DNA of 64,000 nucleotides from Jiella endophytica (GTDB lineage: Bacteria; Pseudomonadota; Alphaproteobacteria; Rhizobiales; Rhizobiaceae). A program made the position numbers and the translations under genes. Shown here piece by piece: positions 21,145 through 31,657 of this stretch (positions are counted from its first letter, which is position 1; every line of letters begins with the position of its first letter). The stretch spans positions 90,843-154,842 of the forward strand of contig NZ_SOZD01000008.1 of assembly GCF_004519335.1 (NCBI RefSeq). Direction: 5' to 3'. The notes beneath the pieces were generated by a model. It ran no database searches. It was given only the letters and a program-made list of their open reading frames with translations, and was not told the origin of the DNA.

Positions 21145-23844
21145 TCAGGGCGTCTGCAGGAGCCGCTCCAGATAGTCGCGCTCCTGCTGCGGCGACAGCT
21201 GGTTGCCGAGCCGCTTGCGGATCTGGTCGAGGATGCGGCGGGCGCGCTGGGTGTCGATCTCGTCGGGCACGCCGACATCCTGGCCGAAATCCGGCCCCTG
21301 GGTGTTGCGCTGGCGGCCGAGCGGATCGCGGCTCGACTGGTTCATCTGGCGGCCGCCGAAGCCCGGCCCCATCTGGCCCTGACCGGGCTGCTGGCCCTGC
21401 TGCATCGCCTGTTGCATCTGCTGCATCATGTTCTGGGCGCCCCGCCTCAGCGCATCGAGGGCCTTGCCCTGATGGCCGAAGGCCTCGCCGTCCCGCCCGT
21501 CGCCGAGCGCGCCTTCGGCACTGCCCATTTCCTTGCCGGCCTCGCCGAAATCGTCGGAGGGCTGCATGCCCATGCCCTCGAGCTCCTTGCCCATGGCATC
21601 GAGCTCCTTCTGAAGCTGGCCCTGCTCCTTCTGCAGCTGCTTCAGCATCTCCTGCATCTGTTCGGCGGTCATCTCGCCGCCCGGCTGCTGGCCGCCATTC
21701 TGCTGCTGCTGGCCCTCCTGCCCCGGTTGCTGCTGGCCGTCCTGCTGGCGACGATATTGCTGGCGGCCGAGATCGTAGGTCTGGTCGCGCAGCTGCTGCT
21801 GGCGCTGCAGCAGTTCGCCCATCTTGTTCATCTGCTGCTGCATCTGGTTCTGCTGGCCCTGCCCCTGGCGCTGCTGGCCGGGCCGCATGGCCTGCAGATT
21901 GTCCATCATCTGCTGCAGCTCCGAGAGCAGCTGCTGGGCCGCGTCCTTCGAGCCGGACTTCGCCAGATCCTCGATCCGGTCGAGCATCTTCTGCAGGTCC
22001 TGCGGCCGCAGCTCCTGGAAGTTCTGCGACTGCATCTCCTCCTGGCTCATCGGCGGCATGTTCTTCATCTGCTCGGCGAGAGCCTGCATGTATTCCTGCA
22101 TCGCCTCGCGCAGCTCCTGCATGAGCTTGTCGATCTCCTCGTTCGAGGCGCCGTTCTCCAGCGCCTCGGCAAGCTTCTCGCGGGCGTCCCGCAGCCGGCG
22201 CTCGGCCAGCGAGAGGTCGCCATCCTCTATGCCGAGGGCGATCTCCCACATGAAGTCCGCGGCAGAGCGCAGCGCATCGTCGTCGTGGGCCGTGGCGATG
22301 CGGGTGCGCACGGCCTTCAGCGCGAGATAGTCGGACGGATTGGGGATGAACTCGTCGCCGCGAAGTGTGACGGCGTCGAGCATCTCGACGACGCGGTCCG
22401 CCTGGTTGGCGTCGAGGGCGAGAATCCGGCGCTGCTCCACCACGGCCTTCGCCAGCGGATTGAGGAAACGCCGCTCCGGCAGCGTCAGCACCCTGGACTC
22501 GGAGCGGCCGGTCTGGCCGGCGTCGTCCTCGGCAACGAGGGTCAGCGCCACCTTCGCGCCGGCATAGGGGCTTTCGGTGAGATCGACGCTCGATTTCGCC
22601 TCGGACGTGCCCTTGCCGCGCCGTGGCAGCGCCAGGCGCATCTCCGGCGCCGGATAGAGCGGTCTCGCCCCGGCGGCCTTCTCGCCTTCCACCGCGATCT
22701 CGCCCTGCGCCTTGCGCACCCCGTAGTCGTCGCCGACCTCGTAGGCGAGCTGCAGCGCGCCGTTGCGGGCCTCGCTCGGCTCCTCCTTGAAGGCGATGGT
22801 CGGATCATCGTCAGGGATGACGTCGAAGCGCCATTCGCCGAGCGAGGAAAAGCTCGTCGCGACGCTGAGCGAGCCGCCTTCGCCGAGGGTGAACTCGTAG
22901 TCCCGCGGACCATCGGCCGGCGCAGCGTCCGCCGTCGCCGTTTCCGCCTTCTCCGGGGCTTGGGACTTGTCCGCCGAATTCGTATCGCCTTCGGCAGGCT
23001 TGGCGCCGCCGTCCTTTGCCTGTTCCTCGGCCGCCTTCTTTGCCGCCTCGACCTCGGCCGTCGACGGCACGGCGACTGCCTCAGCCCCCTCCTTCGCCGG
23101 CCTGAAGTTCACCGCCACATCGGCGCCGTCGCTGACGCGCAGCGAGAAGCGGCTGCCTTCCGGGACGGTGACGGGCTGGGCATCGGCGGCGGAAAGGAAG
23201 ATCGGCGCCCGCCTCGTATAGGCCGGCGGCGTCACCCAGGCATCGACGCGGCGGCCGGCTGCCGCCTCGGTGACCGGCCTCAGGAAGGCGTCGCCGATTC
23301 GCCCGCCAGCGGGGCCGAAGGAAAAGGCGAATGCCGTGACGAGAAGCAGCGCCGCAACGGCACGAAGGCCGAGCGGGTCGAGCCGCTCGCTTCGCGTCGC
23401 CGGCGCACCGCCGGTCAGATGGCGAAGGTCCTTTTCCATCCGCCGCTGGTGTTCGCGCCAGAGCGCCACGGCGAAGGGATCGTCGCCGCTCGGCCGCTCG
23501 CCCTGGGCGCGCAGCGGCTGGTGACGCAGCCGGCTCGTCGCCTCGATCCGCCGGTCGACCTCGACGCGCGACGGCAGATGCAGGCGCCGCCGGCCGATGG
23601 CGAGCGAAGCGACGGAGAGGATTGCGAGAATTGCAAGAGCGCCGAGCACGACGATGCGCAGCATGTCCGGCATCAGCCGGAACAGCCCGAACCAGGCAAA
23701 GGCGAGAAACAGCGCGGCCGTGCAGGCAAGGCCGAGAACCGCGGGCCAGGTCCGCTCGACCATCATCGCCGCATGGGTGGCGCGCCGGGTCCATCCGAGG
23801 CGCCGCGTGGGCTGCCATGTCCGTGCTGCGCCGCTGTCAGCCAT
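21145..23844 (-). CDS. TIGR02302/DUF4175 family membrane protein
   Basis: 899 residues. The N-terminal 180 residues hold two or three transmembrane helices (about 30-85 and about 160-178). A beta-rich periplasmic part with WVTPPAYTRR follows. The C-terminal 350 residues are helical and extremely Gln/Met-rich (runs of QQ and MQQ at about 620-850), ending in LDQIRKRLGNQLSPQQERDYLERLLQTP. The family is common in alphaproteobacteria beside lysA and has no assigned function. It follows lysA by 141 bases on the same strand. Confidence 0.9.
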   Translation of the reverse strand: MADSGAARTWQPTRRLGWTRRATHAAMMVERTWPAVLGLACTAALFLAFAWFGLFRLMPDMLRIVVLGALAILAILSVASLAIGRRRLHLPSRVEVDRRIEATSRLRHQPLRAQGERPSGDDPFAVALWREHQRRMEKDLRHLTGGAPATRSERLDPLGLRAVAALLLVTAFAFSFGPAGGRIGDAFLRPVTEAAAGRRVDAWVTPPAYTRRAPIFLSAADAQPVTVPEGSRFSLRVSDGADVAVNFRPAKEGAEAVAVPSTAEVEAAKKAAEEQAKDGGAKPAEGDTNSADKSQAPEKAETATADAAPADGPRDYEFTLGEGGSLSVATSFSSLGEWRFDVIPDDDPTIAFKEEPSEARNGALQLAYEVGDDYGVRKAQGEIAVEGEKAAGARPLYPAPEMRLALPRRGKGTSEAKSSVDLTESPYAGAKVALTLVAEDDAGQTGRSESRVLTLPERRFLNPLAKAVVEQRRILALDANQADRVVEMLDAVTLRGDEFIPNPSDYLALKAVRTRIATAHDDDALRSAADFMWEIALGIEDGDLSLAERRLRDAREKLAEALENGASNEEIDKLMQELREAMQEYMQALAEQMKNMPPMSQEEMQSQNFQELRPQDLQKMLDRIEDLAKSGSKDAAQQLLSELQQMMDNLQAMRPGQQRQGQGQQNQMQQQMNKMGELLQRQQQLRDQTYDLGRQQYRRQQDGQQQPGQEGQQQQNGGQQPGGEMTAEQMQEMLKQLQKEQGQLQKELDAMGKELEGMGMQPSDDFGEAGKEMGSAEGALGDGRDGEAFGHQGKALDALRRGAQNMMQQMQQAMQQGQQPGQGQMGPGFGGRQMNQSSRDPLGRQRNTQGPDFGQDVGVPDEIDTQRARRILDQIRKRLGNQLSPQQERDYLERLLQTP

Positions 23845-23985
23845 TCCCTGCCCCGTCTCGCACCGTCAGGCTTCAACCGTAGCAGGATTTGAGGCGAAGT
23901 GGAGGCGGCTGACGGGACTGTGAAGACCCTGCGACCTCAAGACCTTGCCGTGCGTCGCAGAGCCGGCGGCGGCACGTTCGCCCGC

Positions 23986-25260
23986 TCAGTGATCGATGGA
24001 GAGCCAGGGCGGCAGCCGGTCGAGCCCGATCAATTCGTCAATGGTCTGGCGCGGCCGCACGGCGGCGAACTCCCCGCCCTTGACGAGAACCTCGGCGACG
24101 AGCGGCCTCGAATTGTAGGTCGAGGACTGCACCGCCCCATAGGCGCCGGCGGAGGAGATATAGACGAGGTCGCCGGCCTTCACCCGCGGCATCTCGCGAT
24201 CTTTGGCAAGGAAGTCGCCGCTCTCGCAGACCGGCCCGACGACGTCGACGGTGAAGCGGTCGTCGCCGGTCGATTCGCGCACCGGCGCGATATCGTGCCA
24301 GGCGTCGTAAAGGGTCGGGCGGATCAGGTCGTTCATCGCCGCGTCGAGAACGACGAAGGTCTTGCCCTCGGCCTCCTTCACGTAGATCACCCGGGAGACG
24401 AGGATGCCGGCATTGGCGGCGATCAGCCGGCCGGGCTCGAACACCACCTGGCAGTCGAGGTCGCGCACGTGCCGCTTGACGATCTCGGCATAGGCCGGCG
24501 GCTCGGGCGGCGGCAGGTTATCGCGTCGATAGGGAACTCCGAGCCCGCCGCCGAGATCGACGTGACTGATCGGATGGCCAAGGGCGCGCAGCCGCCTGAC
24601 CAATCCTGCCAGTCGGTCGAAGGCCCGGTCGAACGGCTCCAGCGCCTCGATCTGGCTGCCGATATGCATGTCGATGCCGGTCACGGCGATGCCGGGCAGT
24701 GCCCGCGCCCGCTCGTAGACCGCCTCGGCGCGGTCGAAGGCGATGCCGAACTTGTCGGACTTCTTGCCGGTGGAGATCTTGGCGTGGCCGCCGGCATCGA
24801 CATCCGGATTGATCCGGAAGGAGACGTTGGCGACCAGCCCCGCTTCGCTGGCGCGGGCCGAGATCGCCTCGAGCTCCGGTTCCGATTCGACGTTGAAGCA
24901 GAAGATCTGCGAGGCAAGAGCAATGTCGATCTCGGCGACGGTCTTGCCGACGCCGGAGAACATGATCTTCTGAGGCGGAATGCCGGCCCTGATCGCCCGG
25001 ATCAGCTCGCCGCCGGACACCACGTCCGCGCCGGCCCCGAGCGCCGCGAGGGTCGCCAGCACCGCCTGGTTGGAGTTCGCCTTGACGGCGTAGCAGACCA
25101 GCGCATCGATATCGGAAAAGGCGCCGGCAAAGACCTGATAGTGGCGCGAGAGCGTCGCCGTCGAATAGCAGTAGAACGGCGTCCCGATTTCGGCGGCGAT
25201 CGTTTCGATGCCGACTTCCTCCGCGTGGAGGCGGCCGTCCTTGAATTCGAAGTGGTTCAT
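23986..25260 (-). CDS. lysA: Diaminopimelate decarboxylase
   Basis: 424 residues, fold-III PLP enzyme making lysine from meso-diaminopimelate. Motifs: YAVKANSNQAVL with the PLP-lysine (about 60), the GGGLGVPY glycine loop, EPGRLIAANAG and the C-terminal CESGDFLAKDRE (active-site Cys). It starts four bases after the lptM-like stop, in an argH-lptM-lysA-TIGR02302 run. Confidence 0.96.
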   Translation of the reverse strand: MNHFEFKDGRLHAEEVGIETIAAEIGTPFYCYSTATLSRHYQVFAGAFSDIDALVCYAVKANSNQAVLATLAALGAGADVVSGGELIRAIRAGIPPQKIMFSGVGKTVAEIDIALASQIFCFNVESEPELEAISARASEAGLVANVSFRINPDVDAGGHAKISTGKKSDKFGIAFDRAEAVYERARALPGIAVTGIDMHIGSQIEALEPFDRAFDRLAGLVRRLRALGHPISHVDLGGGLGVPYRRDNLPPPEPPAYAEIVKRHVRDLDCQVVFEPGRLIAANAGILVSRVIYVKEAEGKTFVVLDAAMNDLIRPTLYDAWHDIAPVRESTGDDRFTVDVVGPVCESGDFLAKDREMPRVKAGDLVYISSAGAYGAVQSSTYNSRPLVAEVLVKGGEFAAVRPRQTIDELIGLDRLPPWLSIDH

Positions 25261-25264
25261 CGCG

Positions 25265-25543
25265 TCAGTTCAGCAGCGGATCGAGGATGAATGGCCGCGG
25301 CGGAACGTCGTTCTTGGAGACCTCCGCGCCGCTGATCGAGAGGTTCCGGCTGGCGTCCGTCAGCGACTTCGGCCGGAGCATGGCAGCGGTGTCGCCGCTC
25401 TTGCGGCTGTTGTCCGCGCCCTTGACGACCGGCGGCACCTCCTTGGTGGTCGGGCCGACCGGCAGATTCTTCACGCCGCAGCCGGCCAGGAGCGCCGTCG
25501 CCACGAGGCTCGTCCATACCAGCTTCAAGGATCGCTTTTTCAT
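25265..25543 (-). CDS. lptM: LptM-like small lipoprotein
   Basis: 92 residues starting MKKRSLKLVWTSLVATALLAGCG: a lipoprotein signal with lipobox LLAGC. The mature part is short and polar with a Pro-rich stretch, ending RPFILDPLLN. Such a lipoprotein immediately upstream of lysA corresponds to the YifL/LptM position; LptM helps oxidative maturation of the LPS transporter LptD. Family assignment rests on the lipobox, size and position. The ATG at 25543 is chosen because it begins the signal peptide. Confidence 0.85.
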   Translation of the reverse strand: MKKRSLKLVWTSLVATALLAGCGVKNLPVGPTTKEVPPVVKGADNSRKSGDTAAMLRPKSLTDASRNLSISGAEVSKNDVPPRPFILDPLLN

Positions 25544-25636
25544 TGCCGAATGCCCCGCGCAGATCGCGCCATTCCGATGGTCGGGAACGGTGATAGCGGG
25601 TTCCGCCAGCAAAAGCACCCGCCGCGAGCCGGAATT

Positions 25637-27034
25637 TCACTCGGAGGCAAGGCGCTGTCGCCAGTAGGCCACTTGCTGGCGGACATTGTCCGGCGCCGTG
25701 CCGCCGAAGCTCGTGCGGCTGCGCACCGAGGCATCGACCCCGAGCACCGCATAGACGCCCTCGCCGATCCTCCCATCGAGCGATTTCAGGACATCGAGCG
25801 GCAGTTCCTCCAGCCCGAGGCCGGACCCTTCGGCGAGCGAGACCGCCCGGCCGGTGACGTGGTGGGCCTCGCGGAACGGCAGGCCGAGCTCGCGCACCAG
25901 ATAGTCGGCAAGGTCCGTCGCGGTCGAATAGCCATGGCCGGCAGCCTTGCGCATCGCCTCGGCGTTCACCTGAAGATCGCGGATCATGCCGGTCGCCGCC
26001 GCCAGCGCCAGGCTGAGCGAATCGATGGCGTCGAAGACCTGCTGCTTGTCCTCCTGCATGTCCTTCGAATAGGTCAGCGGCAGGCCTTTCATCACCGTCA
26101 AAAGCGAGATCAGCGCCCCATTGATCCGGCCGGGCTTGGCGCGCACGAGTTCGGCGGCGTCCGGATTGCGCTTCTGCGGCATGATCGAGGAGCCGGTGGA
26201 AAAGGCGTCGGACAGCCTGACGAAGCCGAATTGCGGCGTCGACCAGATGACGATCTCCTCGGCGAGCCGCGACAGATGGGTGGCCGAGATCGCCGCGAGC
26301 GAGAGGAATTCGAGCGCGAAGTCGCGATCCGACACCGTGTCGAGCGAGTTGCGGGTCGGCGTCGAAAAGCCCAGCGCTTCGGCCACCATGTGCCGGTCGA
26401 TGGCAAAGCCGGTGCCGGCCAGCGCCGCGGCTCCCAGCGGACATTCGTCCAGCCGCCGAAGCGCGTCGCGGCAGCGCGAGCGGTCGCGGGCGGCCATCTC
26501 GACATAGGCAAGGCAGTGATGGCCGAAGGTCACCGGCTGGGCGACCTGGAGATGCGTGAAGCCCGGCATGACGGTCTCGGCATGGGCCTCGGCCTTGTCG
26601 AGCAGCGCGGCGAGGAAGTCGGTGAGCTTGGCCTCCAGCGTCTGGAGCGCCGCACGCACATGCAGGCGGAAGTCGAGCGCCACCTGGTCGTTGCGCGAGC
26701 GCGCGGTGTGCAGACGCCCGGCCGCCGGCCCGATCAGCTCGGCGAGGCGGGACTCCACGTTCATGTGGATGTCCTCGAGCTGTCGCGAGAATGTGAAGCT
26801 GCCGCTCTCGATCTCGCCTTCGATCTGTTCCAGACCCTCGACGATCCGCGCGGCGTCTTCCGCCGAAATGATGCCCCGAGCGCCCAGCATTTCCGCATGG
26901 GCCTTGGAACCCTGGATGTCTTCGCGATAGAGCCGCTTGTCGAAATCGATCGAGGCGTTGATCTCCTCCATGATCGCGTCGGGGCCGGAGGCGAAGCGTC
27001 CGCCCCACATCTCGTTGCTGGATTTCTGGCTCAT
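25637..27034 (-). CDS. argH: Argininosuccinate lyase
   Basis: 465 residues, full length. Last step of arginine synthesis: argininosuccinate to arginine and fumarate. Motifs: [11 protein letters not shown], a central [17 protein letters not shown]-like FTHLQVAQP and the superfamily signature [12 protein letters not shown]. The ATG at 27034 begins the family start. It is divergent from tlpA with 37 bases between the start codons. Confidence 0.97.
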   Translation of the reverse strand: MSQKSSNEMWGGRFASGPDAIMEEINASIDFDKRLYREDIQGSKAHAEMLGARGIISAEDAARIVEGLEQIEGEIESGSFTFSRQLEDIHMNVESRLAELIGPAAGRLHTARSRNDQVALDFRLHVRAALQTLEAKLTDFLAALLDKAEAHAETVMPGFTHLQVAQPVTFGHHCLAYVEMAARDRSRCRDALRRLDECPLGAAALAGTGFAIDRHMVAEALGFSTPTRNSLDTVSDRDFALEFLSLAAISATHLSRLAEEIVIWSTPQFGFVRLSDAFSTGSSIMPQKRNPDAAELVRAKPGRINGALISLLTVMKGLPLTYSKDMQEDKQQVFDAIDSLSLALAAATGMIRDLQVNAEAMRKAAGHGYSTATDLADYLVRELGLPFREAHHVTGRAVSLAEGSGLGLEELPLDVLKSLDGRIGEGVYAVLGVDASVRSRTSFGGTAPDNVRQQVAYWRQRLASE

Positions 27035-27071
27035 CGGTACCGTTGGACGAAAGTTTGGGAGTGATCGGCGA

Positions 27072-27743
27072 ATGACGGCTGAAAGACCACGGCGCTTCGA
27101 CAGGCGCCTTCTCGCCATTGCGGGCCTGGCGCTCGTCTTCGGCATCGCCGCAGGGTTCGGTGTGCTATACGTGAGCGAAACCCGGTCTGGCAACGCGGTC
27201 GCCTCGTCCTGCCCCCTCGACAAAACCTTCACCGCCGCGATCGACGACAATGCGACCGGCGAAGTCGCCGCGGTTCGGGCTCTGGACGAGCCCTTCGACG
27301 CGGGCGCGATCAGCTTTCAGACCGCCGACGGCAACAAGGCGCAGCTCGCCGACTTCGCCGGGCAGACGCTGCTCGTCAATGTCTGGGCGACATGGTGCGC
27401 GCCGTGCCGGGCCGAGATGCCGGCCCTCGACGCGCTGGAGCGCCAGAAGGGCGGCAAGGACTTCGCCGTGCTGCCGATCAATGTCGACAATGGCGATGCC
27501 GCAAAGCCGAAGAAATTCTACGCCGAAACCAATCTGAAGAGCCTGCCGCTGCTGCATGACGGAACGCTCGCGACCTTCAACGACCTGAAGACCAGGGGCC
27601 TGACTCTCGGCCTGCCGGTCTCGCTGATCGTCGGGCCGGACGGCTGCGCGCGCGCGGCGGTGGCGGGGCCGGCCGAATGGGCAAGCCCCGACGCGATCAG
27701 GCTGATCGACGCGGTAAAGCAGGCCGAGCCCGCCGGCGCATGA
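27072..27743 (+). CDS. tlpA: TlpA-type thiol:disulfide oxidoreductase
   Basis: 223 residues: one N-terminal anchor (about 13-33) and a periplasmic thioredoxin fold with the active site WATWCAPC (Cys109, Cys112) and a cis-Pro segment GLPVSLIVG. Family knowledge: TlpA reduces the copper chaperone ScoI and CoxB for cytochrome oxidase assembly. Divergent from argH, a conserved rhizobial arrangement. A CcdA-like electron donor is encoded at 49485. Confidence 0.93.
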   Translation: MTAERPRRFDRRLLAIAGLALVFGIAAGFGVLYVSETRSGNAVASSCPLDKTFTAAIDDNATGEVAAVRALDEPFDAGAISFQTADGNKAQLADFAGQTLLVNVWATWCAPCRAEMPALDALERQKGGKDFAVLPINVDNGDAAKPKKFYAETNLKSLPLLHDGTLATFNDLKTRGLTLGLPVSLIVGPDGCARAAVAGPAEWASPDAIRLIDAVKQAEPAGA

Positions 27744-27785
27744 GCGAGAGCGGCAGCGGCAGCGGCAAGGCCGCCGAACGCGCCA

Positions 27786-28667
27786 TCAGCGTGTCGGCAC
27801 GGGCTCCTCGCCGCGATAATCGTAGAAGCCGCGGCCGGCCTTGCGGCCGAGCCAGCCTGCCTCGACATATTTCACCAGCAGCGGGCACGGCCGGTACTTG
27901 GAATCCGCCAGCCCGTCATAGAGCACCTGCATGATCGACAGGCAGGTATCGAGGCCGATGAAGTCGGCGAGCTGCAGCGGCCCCATCGGATGGTTGGCGC
28001 CGAGCTTCATCGCGGTGTCGATCGAGGTGACCGAGCCGACGCCCTCATAGAGCGTGTAGATCGCCTCGTTGATCATCGGCAGCAGGATGCGGTTGACGAT
28101 GAAGGCCGGAAAATCCTCCGACACGGTGATCGTCTTGTCGAGCGCGCTGACGAAGGTTTTTGCCGCCCCGAAGGTTTCTTCCTCGGTGGCGATGCCGCGC
28201 ACCAGCTCGACCAGCTTCATCACCGGTACCGGGTTCATGAAGTGGATGCCCATGAAGCGCTCGGGCCGGTCGGTGGCCGCCGCCAGCCGGGTGATCGAGA
28301 TCGACGAGGTGTTCGTCGCCAGCATCGCCTCGGGCTTCAGATGCGGACAGATCTCGCGGTAGATCTTGCGCTTGACGGTCTCGTCCTCGGTCGCCGCCTC
28401 GATGACGAGGTCGCGATCGGCAAGGTCCTTGACGTCGACCGTGACGGAAATGCGCGCGAGGGCGTCGGCCTTTTCCGCCTCGGTGATCTTCTCGGAGGCG
28501 AGCTGGCGGCCCATCGACTTCTCGATCCGCTGCATGCCTGCCGAGATCTGGTCCTCCGCCAGATCGTAGAGCTTCACATCGAAGCCGGCGAGAGCCGCCA
28601 CATGGGCGATGCCCGCGCCCATCTGCCCCGCACCGACGACGCCGACCGTCCTGATCTCAGTGGCCAT
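27786..28667 (-). CDS. 3-hydroxybutyryl-CoA dehydrogenase
   Basis: 293 residues. NAD-binding GVVGAGQMGAGIAHVAA at the N-terminus, a second domain with GIHFMNPVPVMKLVELV, and MNEAIYTLYEGVGS...MKLGANHPMGPL. It oxidises 3-hydroxybutyryl-CoA to acetoacetyl-CoA (reverse in PHB-type synthesis). It lies 76 bases downstream of etfA on the same strand, consistent with acyl-CoA oxidation. It converges on tlpA. Confidence 0.95.
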   Translation of the reverse strand: MATEIRTVGVVGAGQMGAGIAHVAALAGFDVKLYDLAEDQISAGMQRIEKSMGRQLASEKITEAEKADALARISVTVDVKDLADRDLVIEAATEDETVKRKIYREICPHLKPEAMLATNTSSISITRLAAATDRPERFMGIHFMNPVPVMKLVELVRGIATEEETFGAAKTFVSALDKTITVSEDFPAFIVNRILLPMINEAIYTLYEGVGSVTSIDTAMKLGANHPMGPLQLADFIGLDTCLSIMQVLYDGLADSKYRPCPLLVKYVEAGWLGRKAGRGFYDYRGEEPVPTR

Positions 28668-28743
28668 AGCGGCTCTCTCCCATGTCTTTTTGTTGCATCG
28701 CAGCATAGTCGCCGGTGGAGCGGCGATCAAGCGGATGCAGGCA

Positions 28744-29673
28744 TCACAGCTTGTCCTTCATCTCCGGGAGGATCTGGAACAGATCGCCGACGAGGCCGTA
28801 ATCAGCGATCTGGAAGATCGGCGCTTCCTCGTCCTTGTTGATGGCGACGATGACCTTGGAATCCTTCATGCCGGCGAGATGCTGGATCGCGCCGGAAATG
28901 CCGGCAGCGATGTAGAGCTCCGGCGCCACGACCTTGCCGGTCTGGCCGACCTGCCAGTCGTTGGGGGCGTATCCGGCATCCACCGCCGCCCGCGAGGCGC
29001 CGACGGCTGCGCCGAGCTTGTCGGCGAGTGGCAGGATGACCTCGTCGAACTTCTCCTTCGAGCCGAGCGCCCGGCCGCCGGAGAGGATGATCTTCGCCGC
29101 CGTCAGCTCCGGCCGCTCGGAATGGGCGAGCTTCTCCTCGACGAAGCTCGAAAGCCCAGGATCGCCCGCAGCGTCGACGCTCGCAATGTCCGCAGATCCG
29201 CCCTCGCCTGCCGCCTGGAAGGCCGAGGTGCGCACCGTGATGACCTTCTTGGCGTCCTTCGACTTCACCGTCTGGATGGCGTTGCCGGCATAGATCGGCC
29301 GCTCGAACGTATCGGCAGCGACGACGCCGGTCACATCCGAAACCTGCATGACGTCGAGAAGCGCCGCGACGCGCGGTGCGACGTTCTTGCCGGTGGTCGT
29401 TGCGGCAAAGACGATGGCGTCGTAGTCGCCGGCGAGCTTGACGACCAGATCGGCGAGCGGCTCGGCGAGCTGATGGGCATAGGCCGCGTCATCTGCGGTC
29501 AGCACCTTCGCGATCCCCTCGAGCTTCGCCGCGGCTTCCGCGACGCTGCCGGCCCCCTCACCGGCAACGAGAACATGCACGTCGCTGCCAAGCTTGGTGG
29601 CCGCGGCGAGCGCCTTGGCGGTCTGCTCCGAAAGGCTCTGATTGTCGTGTTCGGCGATGAGAAGTGTGGTCAT
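28744..29673 (-). CDS. etfA: Electron transfer flavoprotein alpha subunit
   Basis: 309 residues, full length. The N-terminal nucleotide-fold half is followed by the FAD-binding C-terminal half: [48 protein letters not shown] and [20 protein letters not shown]. It passes electrons from acyl-CoA and other dehydrogenases to ETF-ubiquinone oxidoreductase. 150 bases downstream of etfB. Confidence 0.97.
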   Translation of the reverse strand: MTTLLIAEHDNQSLSEQTAKALAAATKLGSDVHVLVAGEGAGSVAEAAAKLEGIAKVLTADDAAYAHQLAEPLADLVVKLAGDYDAIVFAATTTGKNVAPRVAALLDVMQVSDVTGVVAADTFERPIYAGNAIQTVKSKDAKKVITVRTSAFQAAGEGGSADIASVDAAGDPGLSSFVEEKLAHSERPELTAAKIILSGGRALGSKEKFDEVILPLADKLGAAVGASRAAVDAGYAPNDWQVGQTGKVVAPELYIAAGISGAIQHLAGMKDSKVIVAINKDEEAPIFQIADYGLVGDLFQILPEMKDKL

Positions 29674-29823
29674 CTTGTCTCTCCGGCGCTCCGGTCGGAT
29701 CGCCTGGACGGCGATGAAGCGCAAAATCCTCGAAATAGCCGCCCGGCAGACGCCGAGCCTGTCCTGGCCGGGTCACGCCGCCTCGCCTTCAAGGGCTCCC
29801 GGCGGCGTTCCACCCGGACGCCC

Positions 29824-30573
29824 TCAGAGGACGCCAGCCTCGTTTTTCAGCTTGCCGAGAAGCTCGTCGACGGAGGCGACCTTGACGCCGCCCTCGCGCT
29901 TCTTCGGCTCCTCGGTCTTGAGAACCTCCAGACGCGGCGAGACGTCGACCCCGAAATCGTCGGGGCTCTTCTCCTCGATCGGCTTCTTCTTCGCCTTCAT
30001 GATGTTCGGCAGCGAGGCGTAGCGCGGCTCGTTGAGGCGCAGATCGGTGGTGACGACCGCCGGCATCTTCAGATCGACCGTCTGCAGGCCGCCGTCGACC
30101 TCGCGGGTGACCTTGGCATGGCCGTCGGCAAAGGCCACCTCGTTGGCGAAGGTGCCCTGGCTCCAGCCCAGCAGCGCGGCGAGCATCTGGCCGGTCTGGT
30201 TGCAGTCGTCGTCGATCGCCTGCTTGCCGACGATGACGAGGTCGGGGCCTTCCGCCTCGACGACGCCCTTGAGGATCTTGGCGACGGCGAGCGGCTCGGT
30301 CGGCTGGTCGGTCTTGACGAGAATGCCGCGGTCGGCCCCCATCGCCAGCGCGGTGCGGATCGTCTCCTGCGACTGCTGCGGGCCGACCGAAACGGCGATC
30401 ACCTCGCTCGCGGTGCCGGCCTCCTTCAGGCGGATCGCCTCCTCGACGGCAATCTCGTCGAAGGGGTTCATGCTCATCTTGACATTGGCGAGCTCGACGC
30501 CCGAACCGTCGGACTTCACCCGGATCTTCACGTTGTAGTCGACCACCCGCTTGACTGCGACGAGAACTTTCAT
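29824..30573 (-). CDS. etfB: Electron transfer flavoprotein beta subunit
   Basis: 249 residues: [20 protein letters not shown] at the N-terminus, [17 protein letters not shown], and the AMP-binding [16 protein letters not shown]...LGWSQGTFA. Partner of EtfA. The ATG at 30573 begins the family start. The order HIG1-adenosyltransferase-etfB-etfA-dehydrogenase is common in this order. Confidence 0.97.
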   Translation of the reverse strand: MKVLVAVKRVVDYNVKIRVKSDGSGVELANVKMSMNPFDEIAVEEAIRLKEAGTASEVIAVSVGPQQSQETIRTALAMGADRGILVKTDQPTEPLAVAKILKGVVEAEGPDLVIVGKQAIDDDCNQTGQMLAALLGWSQGTFANEVAFADGHAKVTREVDGGLQTVDLKMPAVVTTDLRLNEPRYASLPNIMKAKKKPIEEKSPDDFGVDVSPRLEVLKTEEPKKREGGVKVASVDELLGKLKNEAGVL

Positions 30574-30758
30574 GGGCGCTCCTTCGATACGTCGAAACTC
30601 TGATTTTGTCGGCGCACTTCTCGCGCAAAGCGAGGCGCCTTGGCAAGCGCCGACAACAGGCCGGTCGCGCGGCATTCACGGCGGAACCTAAGAGGCACGA
30701 CGCGAAAATCAGCCCTATGGCCCGGACGCTCGCAATGCCGCCCGCCCTCGGCGGCGAT

Positions 30759-31331
30759 CTAGCGGCTGCCGCCCGGCACCCAGAGAACGTCGGCGCGGCC
30801 CTCGTCATTGGCGATGCGGGCGGCGACGAAGAGGTGGTCGGACAGCCGGTTGACGTAGCGGATCGCGGTGTCGGCGACGGGCTCGCCCTCCTTGACGGCC
30901 AGCGCGATCATCAGCCGCTCGGCCCGCCGCGCCACCGTGCGCGCATGGTGCAGATGCGCCGCGGCAGGCGAACCTGCTGGAAGCACGAAGGACCGCAGCG
31001 GCGAGAGCTTGTCATTCATGGCGTCGATCTCGGCCTCGAGCCGCTCGACCTGGCTATCCACGACCTTCAAGGGTTCGAATTCGAGTTTCTTGCCGGTGTC
31101 GGGGGTCGCGAGCTCGGCGCCGAGATCGAAGAGCTCGTTCTGGATCCGAGCCAGCATCGCGTCTAGCGCGTCGCCGGTATAAAGCCTCGCAAGACCGATC
31201 ACGGCATTGAGTTCGTCGATGGTCCCGTAGGTCTCGACCCTCAGATCCGCCTTGGAGCGGCGCTCGCCGTTGCCGAGCGCGGTCTCGCCCTTGTCGCCGG
31301 TGCGCGTATAGATCTTGTTCAGCCGGACCAA
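30759..31331 (-). CDS. Cob(I)alamin adenosyltransferase, PduO type
   Basis: 190 residues: IYTRTGDKGETALGNGER at the N-terminus, DELNAVIGLAR, and the signature RTVARRAERL with RYVNRLSDHLFVAARIAN. It adenosylates cob(I)alamin with ATP to give coenzyme B12. The start is a TTG (31331) preceded by GGGAGG; no ATG is available without losing the TRTGDKG motif. Confidence 0.94.
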   Translation of the reverse strand: MVRLNKIYTRTGDKGETALGNGERRSKADLRVETYGTIDELNAVIGLARLYTGDALDAMLARIQNELFDLGAELATPDTGKKLEFEPLKVVDSQVERLEAEIDAMNDKLSPLRSFVLPAGSPAAAHLHHARTVARRAERLMIALAVKEGEPVADTAIRYVNRLSDHLFVAARIANDEGRADVLWVPGGSR

Positions 31332-31370
31332 CTCCGCCTCCCTCGCTCCGATTCGGCCTCAGACCGGTCC

Positions 31371-31562
31371 TCAATGCTTGGCGAGCAGCAGGACGCCGAC
31401 GATGAGGATCACCGCCAGGCCCTGCAGCATGACGCGGGCGCGCATCAGCTTCTGGGACGTGTTGCCCGAGCCGCCGCGCATCATGTTGACCAGCCCGGCG
31501 AGCAGCACCCCCGCCGTTACGATCATCACCAGGAGAGCCATGTAGGTCAGGAAACTGGACAT
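31371..31562 (-). CDS. HIG1-type twin transmembrane protein
   Basis: 63 residues with two hydrophobic helices (about 4-24 and 45-61) joined by GGSGNTSQKLMRARVMLQG, the HIG1/twin-TM pattern found upstream of the adenosyltransferase gene in related bacteria. Family knowledge: HIG1 proteins associate with respiratory complexes in mitochondria; the bacterial role is unsettled. ATG at 31562 chosen. Confidence 0.85.
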   Translation of the reverse strand: MSSFLTYMALLVMIVTAGVLLAGLVNMMRGGSGNTSQKLMRARVMLQGLAVILIVGVLLLAKH

Positions 31563-31657
31563 GCCGTCCTTTCGGTTTCGAAACGAGTGGTCATCCACAA
31601 GCATATAAGATCGACGAGCAATTCATCGAACCGCGACTCGTCGCTCTTTCCAGCGGT

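Noticed and set aside
20998..23892. A 964-residue open frame on the plus strand opposite the TIGR02302 gene
   Set aside because: Leucine/arginine-rich, no domain, fully antisense to a gene with clear family features; a GC-driven shadow.
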